From the NCBI RefSeq assembly GCF_910596095.1, contig NC_056534.1, forward strand, positions 38,005,588 through 38,069,587: a stretch of DNA of 64,000 bases. The letters run 5' to 3'. Both the position numbers and the translations under genes were made by a program. Of this stretch, positions 12,001 through 22,312 are shown in pieces (within the stretch, counting starts at the first letter, position 1; the number at the start of each line of letters is the position of its first letter). This DNA is from Thunnus maccoyii (taxonomy: Eukaryota; Chordata; Actinopteri; Scombriformes; Scombridae). The notes under the pieces are model-generated. The model was not told the origin of the DNA. It saw only the letters and a program-made list of their open reading frames with translations, and did not search any database.

Positions 12001-15000
12001 GGTCAATAACGCCACAGCCAGAGTGATGACAAACAAGAAGATGACCACCCCGTACTCTAACGGAGAGGGCCTCGCTGCTCTACCATACGGTAACACGATG
12101 TGCAGATTCTCCTCTCAGCTTTATACGTCTGCAAGAAACAGTGAAAAGAATGTCAGACATCCCTTTAGACTAGGGCTCAGGATATTTTCTGATATCTTCA
12201 TGGTAAATATATAAAAGCACATGTAACAAAGAGATGAATAATGTTCCACTGTTATACATGACTTCATGTGTGTAAAACAAACTTCCATAATGAAGTTTAT
12301 TAGTTTTTAATTACAGTTCACTTTAAATCTTTACTTTGGAAAACAGAAATTTGTAGAACAATCACATGACAAGATTATATAATCATAATATAATTCAGCT
12401 GAAAATCAATCAACAGTATTATTGAATTATTGCAGAGCTCAAGTCAGACTGATGTGCTTTAAATATATGTTTGATGTTTTGTCTCCAGCTGGATGGAAGT
12501 TGAGTCCGATGGTCGGAGCGATGTACAGTCCTGAACTCTATACAGGTAATACAGCAGGTATTAGCTTTCTTACTACTTATTATACTTACTGAGCCTGTTG
12601 AAGACACAAAGCACAAAAATAATAGTTATTTTCTATTTCTAATTCTTCATCTCTCTGTCAGTTCCAGGGTTTCCGTACCCAGCAGCAGCAGCAGCGGCCG
12701 CCTCCACCGCTGCGACCTTTCGGGGTGCTCACCTGCGGGGTCGTGCCCGGCCCGTCTACAGCGCAGTCAGGGCAGCTGTGCCGCAGCCTGCCATCCCTAC
12801 CTACCCGGGGTAAACACACACTAACATATACAAAACCTGATCACTACACCACAGCAGCTACTGATAATGAAACATAGACAGACGAACATGATATTTAGTA
12901 TATTTCTTAAATGCATGTCTTCACCTAGTTAAAATTAGTTCTTCATAATTGTGCATGCTGTGTGTTTGAATATATTTTTATGTAAATAATGACATTGATA
13001 GTTTGCAGAGCTGAAATACCATTTCCTTGTACCTCAAAACTGGTAATGATATGATCCTTTACTGCATTCGAGTCAAACTGAGCAGTATGAACTTTGAATG
13101 GATGTAACAGTAGTATCACTCTACACTCAGTGAATACTTTTTATACAAAGAGGTGGTATTTTTTCTTGCATGTTGCACGGTGTGTAATAATCTCACCCTT
13201 CTTTCTCTTCTCCCTTTCACAATCTGTTTGGCACCGTTTTCTCACCTCTCTCTCTCCCTTCAACCGTCACTCTTGTTTGTTGTTTTCTGCAATGCCCACA
13301 TGGTGGCGCATCACACCATCTTTTTTTGTTTTGTTTGTTTGTTTCTACATTCCACCACCGCTCTTCCTTTTCCTTCTTTCCCTCCTTTCTCGTCTCTCTC
13401 TCTCAGTGTGATGGCCTATCAGGATGGTTTTTACGGTGCCGCTGATCTCTATGTAAGTATACGTCTCTCTCCTCTACTGCCTCACTCCTCCCTACGTTTT
13501 CCCCCCTCTTGCCTGTTGGGTTTTCAAGTGTGAAACAGCACGGACCAAACCCATAGAGACGTGTACTTTTGGGTGTTTTTGATTAATCACAGATAGACAT
13601 TTTATGCCCTAATGACCAAATCTTGAATTGTGCTATTTTAAAATCACAATTAGATGAAACTCATCACTTTGCGTATAAATGTACAATCTTGTCTGATGCA
13701 GACAAGTAGAGCACTCAGTTTCATCAAAGTGTCCATTCATGAGTAGACTCCTCTAGGGTTTGTCTCTGTGCATTTGTGAGTTTGTACCAATGTGATTATG
13801 AGTGTGTATCTATGTGTGTGTGTGTGTGTGTGTGTAATGGTGTGTGTGTGCGTGTGTGACCAGGTTGACAATAGCTGTTTCTGTTCTCTCTGTAGACTAG
13901 TGTTTCAGGACATTAGTGGCAGATTGCCCCAGGTAGGGTTTACACACTCTGTGTGAGAGCCAGTGTGCATCCTCCTCGTCTCCAATGACTGCGTGCTGCT
14001 AGACATTATTGACCATCTGAGATTGAAATGCCTTCTCTGTCTTCTTCTACTAACTCACTGGATTCTGACATGGGTGGAGTTGCGGAAGGGGGAGAAAAGA
14101 ATTACGTTGAAATCTGCATTTATAAATCATAAACAACAGCAGAGTCACAATCATAAAACATCGAGCGGAGAGATGGATGAACAGGAAGTAAACAGCTGAA
14201 CACGAGTCATTCTTTAAAACAGAGACCTGCCCAGAGGAAAAGATTTTTATTCAAGCAGCCAATTCTATCTGTAAACTGTCTTTTCATTAGTGTCCATACA
14301 GACTTTCACCATCTCACACCACAACACGTACATTTTAACATGTAAACATCATGTTGTTGAGGCGAGATGAATTAAAACAAACTATAAGATTAAAACCAAA
14401 TGTTTAAAAGACTTTTAAGCTAATGAAAACTTAAAGGAACAATCCTCCAAAACTGGGATAGTTGGAGTTAAAAGCAGGTGATCGGTTCAGTTAACATCCG
14501 ATCATTTGATTAAGATCAGAGCTGCACCTGTTGTTTTCATCATTGATCAAGTCATTTGGTTTATAAAATATCAGAAAATTGTGAAAAATGTTTCCCAAAA
14601 CCAATGATTCAACCTCAAATGTCTTGTTTTGTCGCGACCAACAGTCCACAACCCAAAAATATTCACTTTACATCATAATATTCACACTGAAGAAGCTGGT
14701 TTAAGAAGAAACCTGCCTACTGTTTATCAGCTTTATATACTACACACAGAGAATATCATAATGTCTCAGTAAGATGATGCTGCGAGCAGAAACGCCACAA
14801 ATAAAGACAAGACAGGAAAGCAAGTAAGACATAACTGAATAATGACTCTAAATCCTCAAATTTGAGCCAGTAGATTCAGAGGGATGCCAAACAGCAGTTC
14901 ATTCAGACCCCTTCCAGGAATCTCCCTATCTGTTTCACCTGTGGCATGCTAACTGAATCAATGTCGGCATGCAGACATACTTACAAGGCTGACTCCTCCC

Positions 15001-17591
15001 CCCAGACCCTCCTCTTCCCTCCCTTTCTATAAACTCACTTCTTTCCTTTTCTTTGCTCTTTTCATCCTGTCGTCTTTACTTCACGCTCACTAGTTGAAAT
15101 CTTTTCTGTAGTTTGTCACTTAGCTTCTATGCTCTCTGTCTCCTCCTCTTCCTCCTTACTCAGTTTCTATATCACCTCCTCTCTCTTCATCCTTCTGCGC
15201 CCCTTCCTCTTCCTCCTCTCCTCTCTCTCCCCCCTCCCCACCTCCCCGGTCCAGCCTTCCTCCCATAGCAGCAACTGTGTGGTCCTGAATGCGGGGACTT
15301 GGTCGTGACTGATCCTTTAGGGTAGAATGCAGCGGTGTGCGTTTGTTTGTGTTTTTTTTCATAGGGATGTTTGGCCTAATACACTGTATGTTCAGAGTTT
15401 GGGAAAGCATGCTGTGTCTGTCAGTGATTGGTCGCTGGCCACGTGAGCGCGTGTGTGTGTGTGCGCCCTTTTTTAATCCGACTGGCTGACTGTCTTCTTA
15501 CACCTGTAGTTTTTTTGTGTCTGTTCATCAGCTGTCCATTCAACATAAATAATGACGCAATCATCTTGCCACCCCTTCCCCTTTCTTTAACTGTGTGTTT
15601 TTGATGGGGGAACTGGGGTGGGGGCACAGTTATGGGTATGAACTCTCTCTCCCTCCATGTCCAACTCACAGTGGGACAGATGATGCACTTGGGGAAAGAT
15701 ACAAACAGTAAAACACATTATGCACAATTGAAAGATGTTGTTTTTCAGGGTTAGTCATGAAGGGAGAGACCCACACAGAGCCTGAGCTACATCCTTGTGA
15801 ATGCTATACTGCACCAGATTAGCCAGTTTTGCTGACTGTCTGCTTGTTAATCTTTCGCTCTCTTCTCAGCAGTTTTTCTCATAATGTAACCCCTCTAGAT
15901 TCACTACTAGTCTGATAGTTTGTAGAGGAAATATAGCACAACTTTTAACAAGAATTTACTCTTCCTTCTGTCTGTCCCACCTCTCCTTCCATCATATCTC
16001 TTTCTCTCTCCTCTATCTCACATGCTGCCCTCTTCCCTCTCGCTGTCCTCCGTCTCTTTCCCTTTCATCGCCTCCTCACAGGGTGGCTATGCAGCGTATC
16101 GTTACGCCCAGCCAGCTGCGGTAGCGACTCCCGCAGCAGCAGCGGCCGCAGCAGCAGCTTACAGTGACAGGTGAGTGGGCTGTCCGGCGCTCCTTTAGCC
16201 TCCTCTGACAGGCAAACACCTGCTGAACTTGGTGATGTGTGTTGAGATGTTGGCTGCTGTCACTAGATCATTGAGGGGTTTGGTACCTAAACAGAGCATT
16301 GACCAGGACAAGTGTTAAGTGTTAAAGTGTTTTAAATATCCACTATATAGTGTTAAGGACAGTAATGTATTGTCTTATGTCTGATATATTGTCCGTTTTC
16401 TGACAGCTACGGACGAGTTTATACGGCAGACCCCTACCATGCTGCACTCGCCCCGGCTGCCTACGGTGTTGGAGCCATGGTGAGTCCCTAAAAGCAACAC
16501 ATCAAAGGATGAGTGTGATGATGAAGACCAAAACCAACAATGCTTTAGTCTAATCTTCCCTCGCCTGTCTGTGACACTCATCTCTAAATCTATTCATCTC
16601 AATCTTTAAAAACAAAAAGTCATTTTCTCAAACAGCTGGGCGCTGTTGTTTTTAGCAAACATTGCTCAAACAGAAGTAAACGGTGCATTTGCTGCGGATT
16701 AATACAGATTTAGTGCGCTAGAGAACATAAAGAGGCTAAAATGCTTATCAGATGGTGGAACAGCACGTGTCTCCCAGCACCTTCCCAGTGTTGGAACTGG
16801 TGGGGCTGAGTCTGACAACTTCTGTAGCTTTCCAAAACCAACAATCTGACATTTACACCCACTACACACGCTGATTAGCCAGGCGTGAGGAGGTGAGAAA
16901 GTAGGCAGGGTTTGAACCTCTCTTTCACTTTACATGTACAAACAAGTACAACACTATGAGTGTCTTATAGGAGAGGCTATCTCAAAGTGTGCACTGTATC
17001 CTGTACGTAAATGATTATTGTGTCTCGCCCCTCTCTGTCGTTTTTGAGTATGGCAGCCATAATATGGCTGTTTTGGAACAGCTACAAACACTTAATGCCT
17101 TCAGATGTGGTTGGACGGCACATCAGACAAACTAAATGTTTCTGAGCATATCTGGGCCTTTACAACACCAGGACCGAGGCTGGATGACCACTCAGGCAAA
17201 GTAGTCAAATACCCAGAAGTCTCAGATTGTTTCTGCCAATTTAGTTCAAATTTTATTTGAGAATATGTAAAAACAGAACATCAACTGATATGATAAGAAC
17301 CTTAAGGTGGCTCATGATTGTATGTTTAATCCTATTATTTCATAGTAAAACTTCCCATTGCACAGAGAGGAGGAGGAACTGGCACCCTTACACGTTAAAT
17401 TCATTGTTGGTTTTGGTCTTTTCATGGAATTTGTTGACACCAAGAAAAAATGATCACCAGCTTTATCTCTTCTCAATAAATCACACTGAATTTAATGATA
17501 ATGATGATTTTATTACTAATTTGTTGTTGTTGTTGTTGTTTCACAGGCCACGCTGTACAGGGGAGGCTACAGTAGATTTGCCCCTTACTAA
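5733..17591 (+). CDS. rbfox2: rbfox2-like RNA-binding splicing regulator (3' part, eleven exons)
   Basis: RBFOX proteins bind UGCAUG in pre-mRNA through one RRM and regulate alternative splicing in the nucleus. Exons at 5733-5939, 7124-7294, 7813-7866, 7998-8090, 12002-12089, 12489-12545, 12662-12809, 13407-13452, 16082-16170, 16407-16479 and 17547-17591 join in frame into 356 residues plus a stop. In this numbering a Pro/Gln-rich and Gly-rich N-terminal part is followed by the RRM at about 105-178, with RNP2-like LHVSNI and RNP1 GFGFVTF. An Ala/Tyr/Gly-rich tail ends [10 protein letters not shown]. The 54-nt and 93-nt RRM exons have the same sizes as in mammalian RBFOX genes. The tail ([25 protein letters not shown]) fits RBFOX2 better than RBFOX1, RBFOX3 or fish rbfox1l. 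The start codon lies outside the window. Confidence 0.93.
7124..7294 (+). CDS. rbfox2: rbfox2 exon: linker and first half of the RRM
   Basis: The 171 nt encode 57 residues: a Gln/Ser/Gly linker with seven consecutive glycines, then [19 protein letters not shown], the start of the RRM with its RNP2 strand. The acceptor is a CAGCAG tandem; using the second AG would drop one glutamine. Donor GGG|GTATGT. Confidence 0.95.
7813..7866 (+). CDS. rbfox2: rbfox2 54-nt RRM exon
   Basis: Encodes [18 protein letters not shown], invariant in RBFOX proteins. Acceptor TTTTTCAG, donor AAG|GTAGGA. Length 54 nt, as in mammals. Confidence 0.97.
7998..8090 (+). CDS. rbfox2: rbfox2 93-nt RRM exon
   Basis: Encodes [19 protein letters not shown] and onward to GRKIE, the RNP1 half of the RRM. 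In mammalian RBFOX genes the equivalent 93-nt exon can be skipped under autoregulation, giving an RRM-defective isoform. The preceding intron is only 131 nt. Donor GAG|GTAACT. Confidence 0.97.
8973..9015 (+). repeat. (AC)n microsatellite
   Basis: AC dinucleotide run inside the rbfox2 intron. Confidence 0.95.
10130..10192 (+). repeat. (GATT)n tetranucleotide repeat
   Basis: GATT units with some GACT variants, about 15 in all. Confidence 0.9.
11245..11284 (+). repeat. (TCC)n trinucleotide repeat
   Basis: TCC run of about 13 units in the rbfox2 intron. Confidence 0.95.
12002..12089 (+). CDS. rbfox2: rbfox2 exon after the RRM, extended by 27 nt
   Basis: Encodes [20 protein letters not shown], then EGLAALPY. 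In mammals this exon is 61 nt and ends just after PYANG. Here there is no GT at that point; the first usable donor is 27 nt further (TACG|GTAACA). The extra bases keep the frame. Confidence 0.9.
12489..12545 (+). CDS. rbfox2: rbfox2 exon: [18 protein letters not shown]
   Basis: The 57 nt run from acceptor GTCTCCAG to donor ACAG|GTAATA. The peptide matches the mammalian GWKLSPVVGAVYGPELYA block. Confidence 0.95.
12662..12809 (+). CDS. rbfox2: rbfox2 exon: PGFPYP, poly-Ala and FRGAHLRGR
   Basis: The 148 nt encode VPGFPYP, a run of seven alanines, [21 protein letters not shown] and AIPTYPG. It ends in phase 2, so the next exon must be 3n+1 nt. Donor CCGGG|GTAAAC. Confidence 0.95.
12912..13172 (+). 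promoter_or_regulatory. Three TGCATG (RBFOX-binding) hexamers in the intron before the 46-nt exon
   Basis: TGCATG occurs at 12912-12917, 12952-12957 and 13167-13172, all inside the 597-nt intron upstream of the 46-nt exon. RBFOX proteins bind UGCAUG, and sites upstream of an exon usually repress it. This suggests feedback control of the exon choice, which is an inference. Confidence 0.6.
13407..13452 (+). CDS. rbfox2: rbfox2 46-nt exon (B40-equivalent)
   Basis: Encodes (G)[15 protein letters not shown] and corresponds to the mammalian 40-nt brain-type exon ([13 protein letters not shown]), with two extra residues. The length is 3n+1, so it restores phase 0 for the following [10 protein letters not shown] exon. 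Donor TAT|GTAAGT. Confidence 0.92.
13896..13932 (+). CDS. rbfox2: Putative alternative 37-nt exon of rbfox2 (M43-like)
   Basis: A pyrimidine-rich tract ending TGTAG precedes it and CAG|GTAGGG follows. Its length is 3n+1, the same phase class as the 46-nt exon 443 bp upstream. In that phase it has no stop and reads (G)[12 protein letters not shown] before [10 protein letters not shown]. The mammalian muscle-type 43-nt exon encodes VVYQEPVYGNKLLQ at the same place; the shared pattern is a V-(Y/F)-Q-(E/D) start, an internal G, and L then Q at the end. Splicing both 3n+1 exons together would shift the frame, so they would have to be mutually exclusive. No transcript evidence is available here. 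Confidence 0.55.
13933..16081 (+). other. rbfox2 intron before the [10 protein letters not shown] exon
   Basis: No further exon recognised. It contains pyrimidine-rich stretches near 15000-15250 and 15960-16080; the latter leads into the acceptor CTCACAG. Confidence 0.7.
16082..16170 (+). CDS. rbfox2: rbfox2 exon: [12 protein letters not shown] and poly-Ala
   Basis: The 89 nt encode [17 protein letters not shown], then nine alanines and YSD. The donor ACAG|GTGAGT splits the serine codon. Confidence 0.95.
16407..16479 (+). CDS. rbfox2: rbfox2 exon: [20 protein letters not shown]
   Basis: The 73 nt match the mammalian [20 protein letters not shown] block. It ends VGAM at donor ATG|GTGAGT. Confidence 0.95.
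17547..17591 (+). CDS. rbfox2: rbfox2 terminal coding exon
   Basis: Encodes [14 protein letters not shown] and TAA. The acceptor follows a TTG repeat (TTTCACAG). This C-terminus is diagnostic of the RBFOX family, and YSRFAPY favours RBFOX2. Confidence 0.96.
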   Translation, partial: ATLYRGGYSRFAPY

Positions 17592-19600
17592 AGACACTAC
17601 ATTTCCCAGGAGCTCCTCTCTTCCATTGAATTACTCTGAAAGAGCTCCCTCTGTTGTCGTGGAGGTGGACTGCACCCAGTTTTAAAGTGTGGAGTCGACC
17701 ACAGCAAAGATATTTCAGATCCCATCCCAGAGCAGTCCCACGTTTTCTTATATACGCTACTACAGAAATAGAGGAATGCTGTATTAAAGACTGATGGATG
17801 GCCTTTACATAAAAAAAAGAAGAAAAAAAAAGACTTAAAATGGTCATCTTCCCTTATTGCACGGCTGTATTATAGTCCCCCTTCTTATGCCCTCAGCACT
17901 CAGCAGCACAAGACTCGGGATGGAGCCCAGATGTTCTTCCAAAGGCTGTATGTGGATAACTGACATTTAAACAGCTGTCAACCATGTATGAGAAGGAGCT
18001 GAGTGCTGTGTGTCTGCACACACTCAACATTTAAGGACAGAGAAAGAGAGGGAGAGAGAGAGAGAGAGAGGGAAACAAGCAATCAAGGTGTCCACAAAAA
18101 CGTTGGATTGGTAGGAAGCGAGACGGTGCTTCAGAACAGCACCAGAAAACATTTTGAAGCAGAATGACGAGTCACTAAAATGATAAAACTCCCACTGATG
18201 GATTTCATAATTCCTTCTTAACGTGGGCGGATAGTAATGAGAGGCTTTCCATTCTTGCCGTGTTGTGGTAGAGGGAGGCTGAACATGGCGGCTTTGGAGG
18301 GATGATGATGATGATGATGATGATGATGTGACTGTTTGTAACGCTACAGAAATCACGTCCGAAAGCTGAAGGAGGGAGGGTTATTAGAGCTGTTCCTTAC
18401 CTCAAGTTTTCTTAGTATGTGGAAATGGTGAACCTTTAAACTTAAATTGTTATGATATGCAAAGAAATTAGTTTAGAGAAAAAAGTTACCAAATTATTAT
18501 TATCATTATTATTATTATTATTGTAATTATTCTTCTTAATATCATCATTTTGTTTGACTCAGCAGTTACAGCTGTTTATGGGACATGTAGTTTCCCCAGT
18601 GAACCTTGGGGTTAAAATCCAAAAATGAGCTTCTATATGAATAATATTCCACCTTTTTGACTATATGACACAACTATAGTCTCACATCATCCTTCTCACG
18701 CACAGGATTTCACTACACTCTGTGTGCAACCACCACTACACACTACTACAAAACGTGCAACACTACACTAAGAACATTTTCTCCTTTAGTTGATTTTTTT
18801 AGCTTTCGAGACGAAGGAAAGTCATGTGATCTTCGCCCACAACCCTGAGGTTCAAGTATTCAGTGATCCTTTCATTTTAGAGATTTATTATTTGGATTTT
18901 CCCCTCATGCTCCATCTTTTATAGAGCGAGTCCAACATTGAATGAGTCTTCCTGAAAATACTTTAGTTGGTAATTGTGTTTGAGATGCTGCCAGCAGCGA
19001 TTTACTGAGCAAGAGAGATTCTGTCGTCGAGTTCATAGAAAATATTTAAATGCAAAACACCTTACTATTGTGCATATTTCTATACCGTTGTATTCTATAT
19101 TTCCAAATGTGGCTTTTTTTGGCTTTTGTTTTTGTTCCAAAGATTTGTAGAAAGCACATTTTTCTGCCGTATGTATAAATATATTATCTTTGTTATTATC
19201 ATAATCCTTGATAGTCCTATTGCTGTTTTTATTTTGCTTTCTTTTCTTTTTTTTTCTTTTTTTTAATATATATCTGTAAGTGTTGTTCCTTCTCCAATAA
19301 GGTGCAAGTTGAATTTCAAGCTTGGTTTTTTGTTTAGTTTTTTTTTATTTTTTTGCTTTGAAGTAAAGTTGTTGAGGCGAGAGCGTACCTGCGGAGTTAA
19401 ACGGCGGTACGCATGTAACACTACCAAACCTTTGTCCTCTCAGTTAAATACTCAGTCAGTCACTGACTGCTGCTTTATTTGTTTTTGGTTTATTATAGAA
19501 TCTGCTAGCATGACATTTGATTATGTTTCAAAATATCCTATAATTAAATTTTTTTTTTCTTTCCACGTCCATATTTTTCAGATACATTTGGAATGAATGA
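17592..19600 (+). other. rbfox2: rbfox2 3'UTR (end uncertain)
   Basis: The sequence after the stop is AT-rich with no other gene. It holds a GA run near 18044-18070 and an ATG run at 18300-18328. No canonical AATAAA was seen on this strand nearby. ATTAAA near 19543 is a possible poly(A) signal, so the end given is approximate. Confidence 0.5.
18300..18328 (+). repeat. (ATG)n trinucleotide repeat
   Basis: Short run of nine to ten units in the rbfox2 3'UTR. Confidence 0.9.
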
Positions 19601-21274
19601 ACCATTAGCCTGTAGCACTTTGGTTAAAGCAAACTGCTTTCTTCTTCCTTCATTTCTTTTTGGTTGAATAGTCTTTTTAATGCAGACTCCTTACATTTCA
19701 GTGGTGAAATCTGTCAGCTTGGCCAGTGTGGTCGTTTCAGGTTCGTTTGACGATATCCAGTAAAATGTCTGAAAGTGTTATATCACTCATACATACGCAG
19801 GTTAATATTCCAACATGGTGAAAAACAAAATGTCATTGTGGGATATGAGCTAAGTTGTGTGTAAAATGGGGCAGTGAGGTTTCTATAACCTTTTTTATCC
19901 ATTAACTAATTTCATGGCTACACAGGTCAATGAGATGTTTTGTTTGTTTGTTTTTTATTATTATTAAATGTGCTGCTGTAGGATTTTCTTAAAGTCATGA
20001 TGTTCGACATTTCTTTTCCAAAATATCTCCATATTACTAATCGAATGTGCTCTGGACAGAATGGGAAAAAAAAAGAAACCTAGCCAAAGATGCTAACAGT
20101 CCCCAGCACGTTCTGGTTCCCAACTTAAGAAGTGCTACACAAAAATAACACAAAGATGGACTTACAGAGCCACTAAAGGCATGGACAAACCAGCATGAGC
20201 GATACTTGTCAAGTTAAGAAAAAAAAAAAAAAAAAAAAGTTTTGCATGAATCTTGTGTCTTTCATATTTGACTCCTGAGCAGCAGAGCCCAGTTGCGTTT
20301 CTTCTTTACCACTAAACTCCATGGAGATTGACAGGCAGCTAGCGGTTTGAAGCTAGTTCAACACAATGAAGAGCACAGTGCCGTTTGGCAAAAAGGCCTG
20401 CTGACAAACAAAATGGCCGCCACACAAACAACATGCGGCGGCTTCATTTCCTGTCATGGTTTTCTTGCCACTGTATAATAGTTGACTATGTGGCCATTCT
20501 TCATAGTTGCTATGATTTCTCAATGACCAGTCCTCTCCCTCTGTCATGTCTATATCCCCTTGACTGCCATTATGTTTTGTTTTGTTTTGTTTTTTTTGTT
20601 ATTGAATGTCCATATAAAATGTTTTATATAAAAATGTTTTGTTGTGATCGAGCTTTCAGGTGGTTTTCTTTTGCTGTTTATTTAGTAAAATGAATGACAT
20701 CAATTTAAACCTGAGTCAGTCACACAAATGCTTCAAATCTTCATGAACTGACTGTTTGGCTACTTTAGGGAAGCAGAAAAAACACACTGACATATTATCA
20801 CCTTTAAAGTTGATAACAAACAGTTTCCTATTCACACCTTCATCAGATAAGCAACATAAACATTCATTTCCTGTTTGTGTTTAACTGATAAGACCAATAT
20901 TCAATCTCCTCTTAGATAAATTCTGAAGGGAAACATTTGGCTTTTTAGCTGCTAAATGCTCCATCAGCTGGTCACTAACTGCTGAGCAGGTAGCGCAGAC
21001 ATATACTGGCTGACAGCTAACCAGAGTGAACCAGAACAGTAAAAAACCAAAAACAATGAGCTGAAAGACCCTGAAGTGCACTGTGAAACTTGAGGTGAAC
21101 CACAGTCTATAATAATAATATAATAATAATTATATGTGTGGGTTTGTCACTACTAATATACTGGTTATAGTGGCTTTAATGGTATGTATGCAAATATACT
21201 GTATACTGGAATCTCTTACTGGTTTTCTCAGGCTCAATTACACACCTCTATAAAATGATTAAAATGACACAATA
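19601..21274. other. Gap between the convergent rbfox2 and pde6h copy A
   Basis: No gene seen. It is AT-rich with a poly(A) run near 20220-20238. The rbfox2 3'UTR may extend into it. Confidence 0.5.
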
Positions 21275-21977
21275 TTTATTTGGGGAAAATATTTATTGAC
21301 AGTTTTACTCAACTGTAACTTTCAATCCTATTGAGAATGTGCACAAATTTACATTCAAAGTTCATAAAAATAAAAATCTTTTATAAACATCTGTACATTA
21401 ATTAAGAGGAAATAGCTCCAAAGAGGCGGGGAGGGGGCGGGGTCATGGAGTGGAAAAGGCAGAAGAGAGGAGAGAAGATTTAGTGGTGATAAACTGTTAA
21501 AAAACAGGAATCAACCACTCACAACAGATGTCATCCGTTGTCTCAGAAATACACTTGCCAAGTGCAAAGTGTAAGGAGGGTAAGGTGGGAGTGTGAAGCA
21601 TGGACATCTCAGTGAAGCATATATAAATGTATAATTATTATATATAGCGTTTTATAATAACATTTGTCAATTTTGCAACATTATGGATCCACTTCGGGTA
21701 TCGATTTTTGTGCAATGTTTCCCAAAATCCACGTGAAGCTAACACGACAACATACATCAGTTCAGGTATGTTGGGATTTGGAAGGAGAGTGGGGGGGGGG
21801 GATGAGGGGGGGTTGGGTAGGGTGGTGGTTGTGGTGGGGTGAGGGGGGTCAGGTGGTAGGGTGAGAGGGTTGGGTGGTAGGGTGAGGGGGGTTGGGTGGG
21901 GTGGGGTGAGGTTTAAGGATTAGGGAAAAGCGGTCCGGGGAGGTATAATGGTTGAGGTGAAGACACAGGAGGGATTT
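21275..21977 (-). other. pde6h: 3'UTR of pde6h copy A
   Basis: On the minus strand the sequence after the stop runs to AATAAA signals at 21292-21297 and 21275-21280. It includes the G-rich tract (C-rich in the transcript) at 21786-21911. Confidence 0.55.
21786..21911 (+). repeat. G-rich minisatellite-like tract
   Basis: Repeated GGGTNGGG-like units with runs of three to nine G and no C-rich interruptions. It could form G-quadruplexes on the plus strand. It sits in the 3'UTR of copy A. Confidence 0.75.
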
Positions 21978-22302
21978 CTAGACAATTCCATATTTCGCCA
22001 GGTCACTGAGCTCCATGTCCCCGAAGGCTTCCCATGGGCACACCACTGTGATGTCTGTGCCGAGACCCTCCATGCCGGGGATGTCGTCTCCGAATCTGGA
22101 AAAGAAACCAAAAAAAAAACCAAATCTTAATTTCCCAGGAATCTAAAACTTGATATTTTAAATTTCACATCAGACTTTAAAGCCCATCGTACCCCTTCTG
22201 GCCTGGTTTGGGGGCCTTGCTCTTGAAGGTGCGAGCAGCCCTCTGCTTGAACTTGGGGGGTGCCTTCTTGTCGGCGGGTGCTGCAACAGCTGCGTCTGCC
22301 AT
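21978..22302 (-). CDS. pde6h: Cone PDE6 inhibitory gamma subunit, copy A
   Basis: Two coding exons (22302-22193 and 22095-21978) give 75 residues. PDE6 gamma holds the photoreceptor cGMP phosphodiesterase inactive until transducin removes it. The protein starts [20 protein letters not shown]. It then has the polycationic segment [17 protein letters not shown], the [14 protein letters not shown] block and [10 protein letters not shown], and ends LAKYGIV, the C-terminal tail that plugs the catalytic pocket in this family. Human PDE6G and PDE6H are 87 and 83 residues; the shortfall is at the N-terminus. A noncoding leader exon with a TATA box lies 1.8 kb upstream. This is the only copy outside the palindromes, with a longer first intron and diverged flanks, so it may be the oldest. 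ERP27 synteny favours pde6h over pde6g. Confidence 0.9.
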
Positions 22303-22312
22303 TTCTTATGTC

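Larger units (their letters stand above)
8091..12001 (+). other. rbfox2 intron (3.9 kb) with TGCATG motifs and microsatellites
   Basis: Intron between the 93-nt RRM exon and the [10 protein letters not shown] exon. It contains three TGCATG hexamers (8703, 8807, 9231) within 1.15 kb of the donor, an (AC)n run, a (GATT)n run, a (TCC)n run, and a 48-nt exon-like stretch (9965-10012). Confidence 0.85.
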
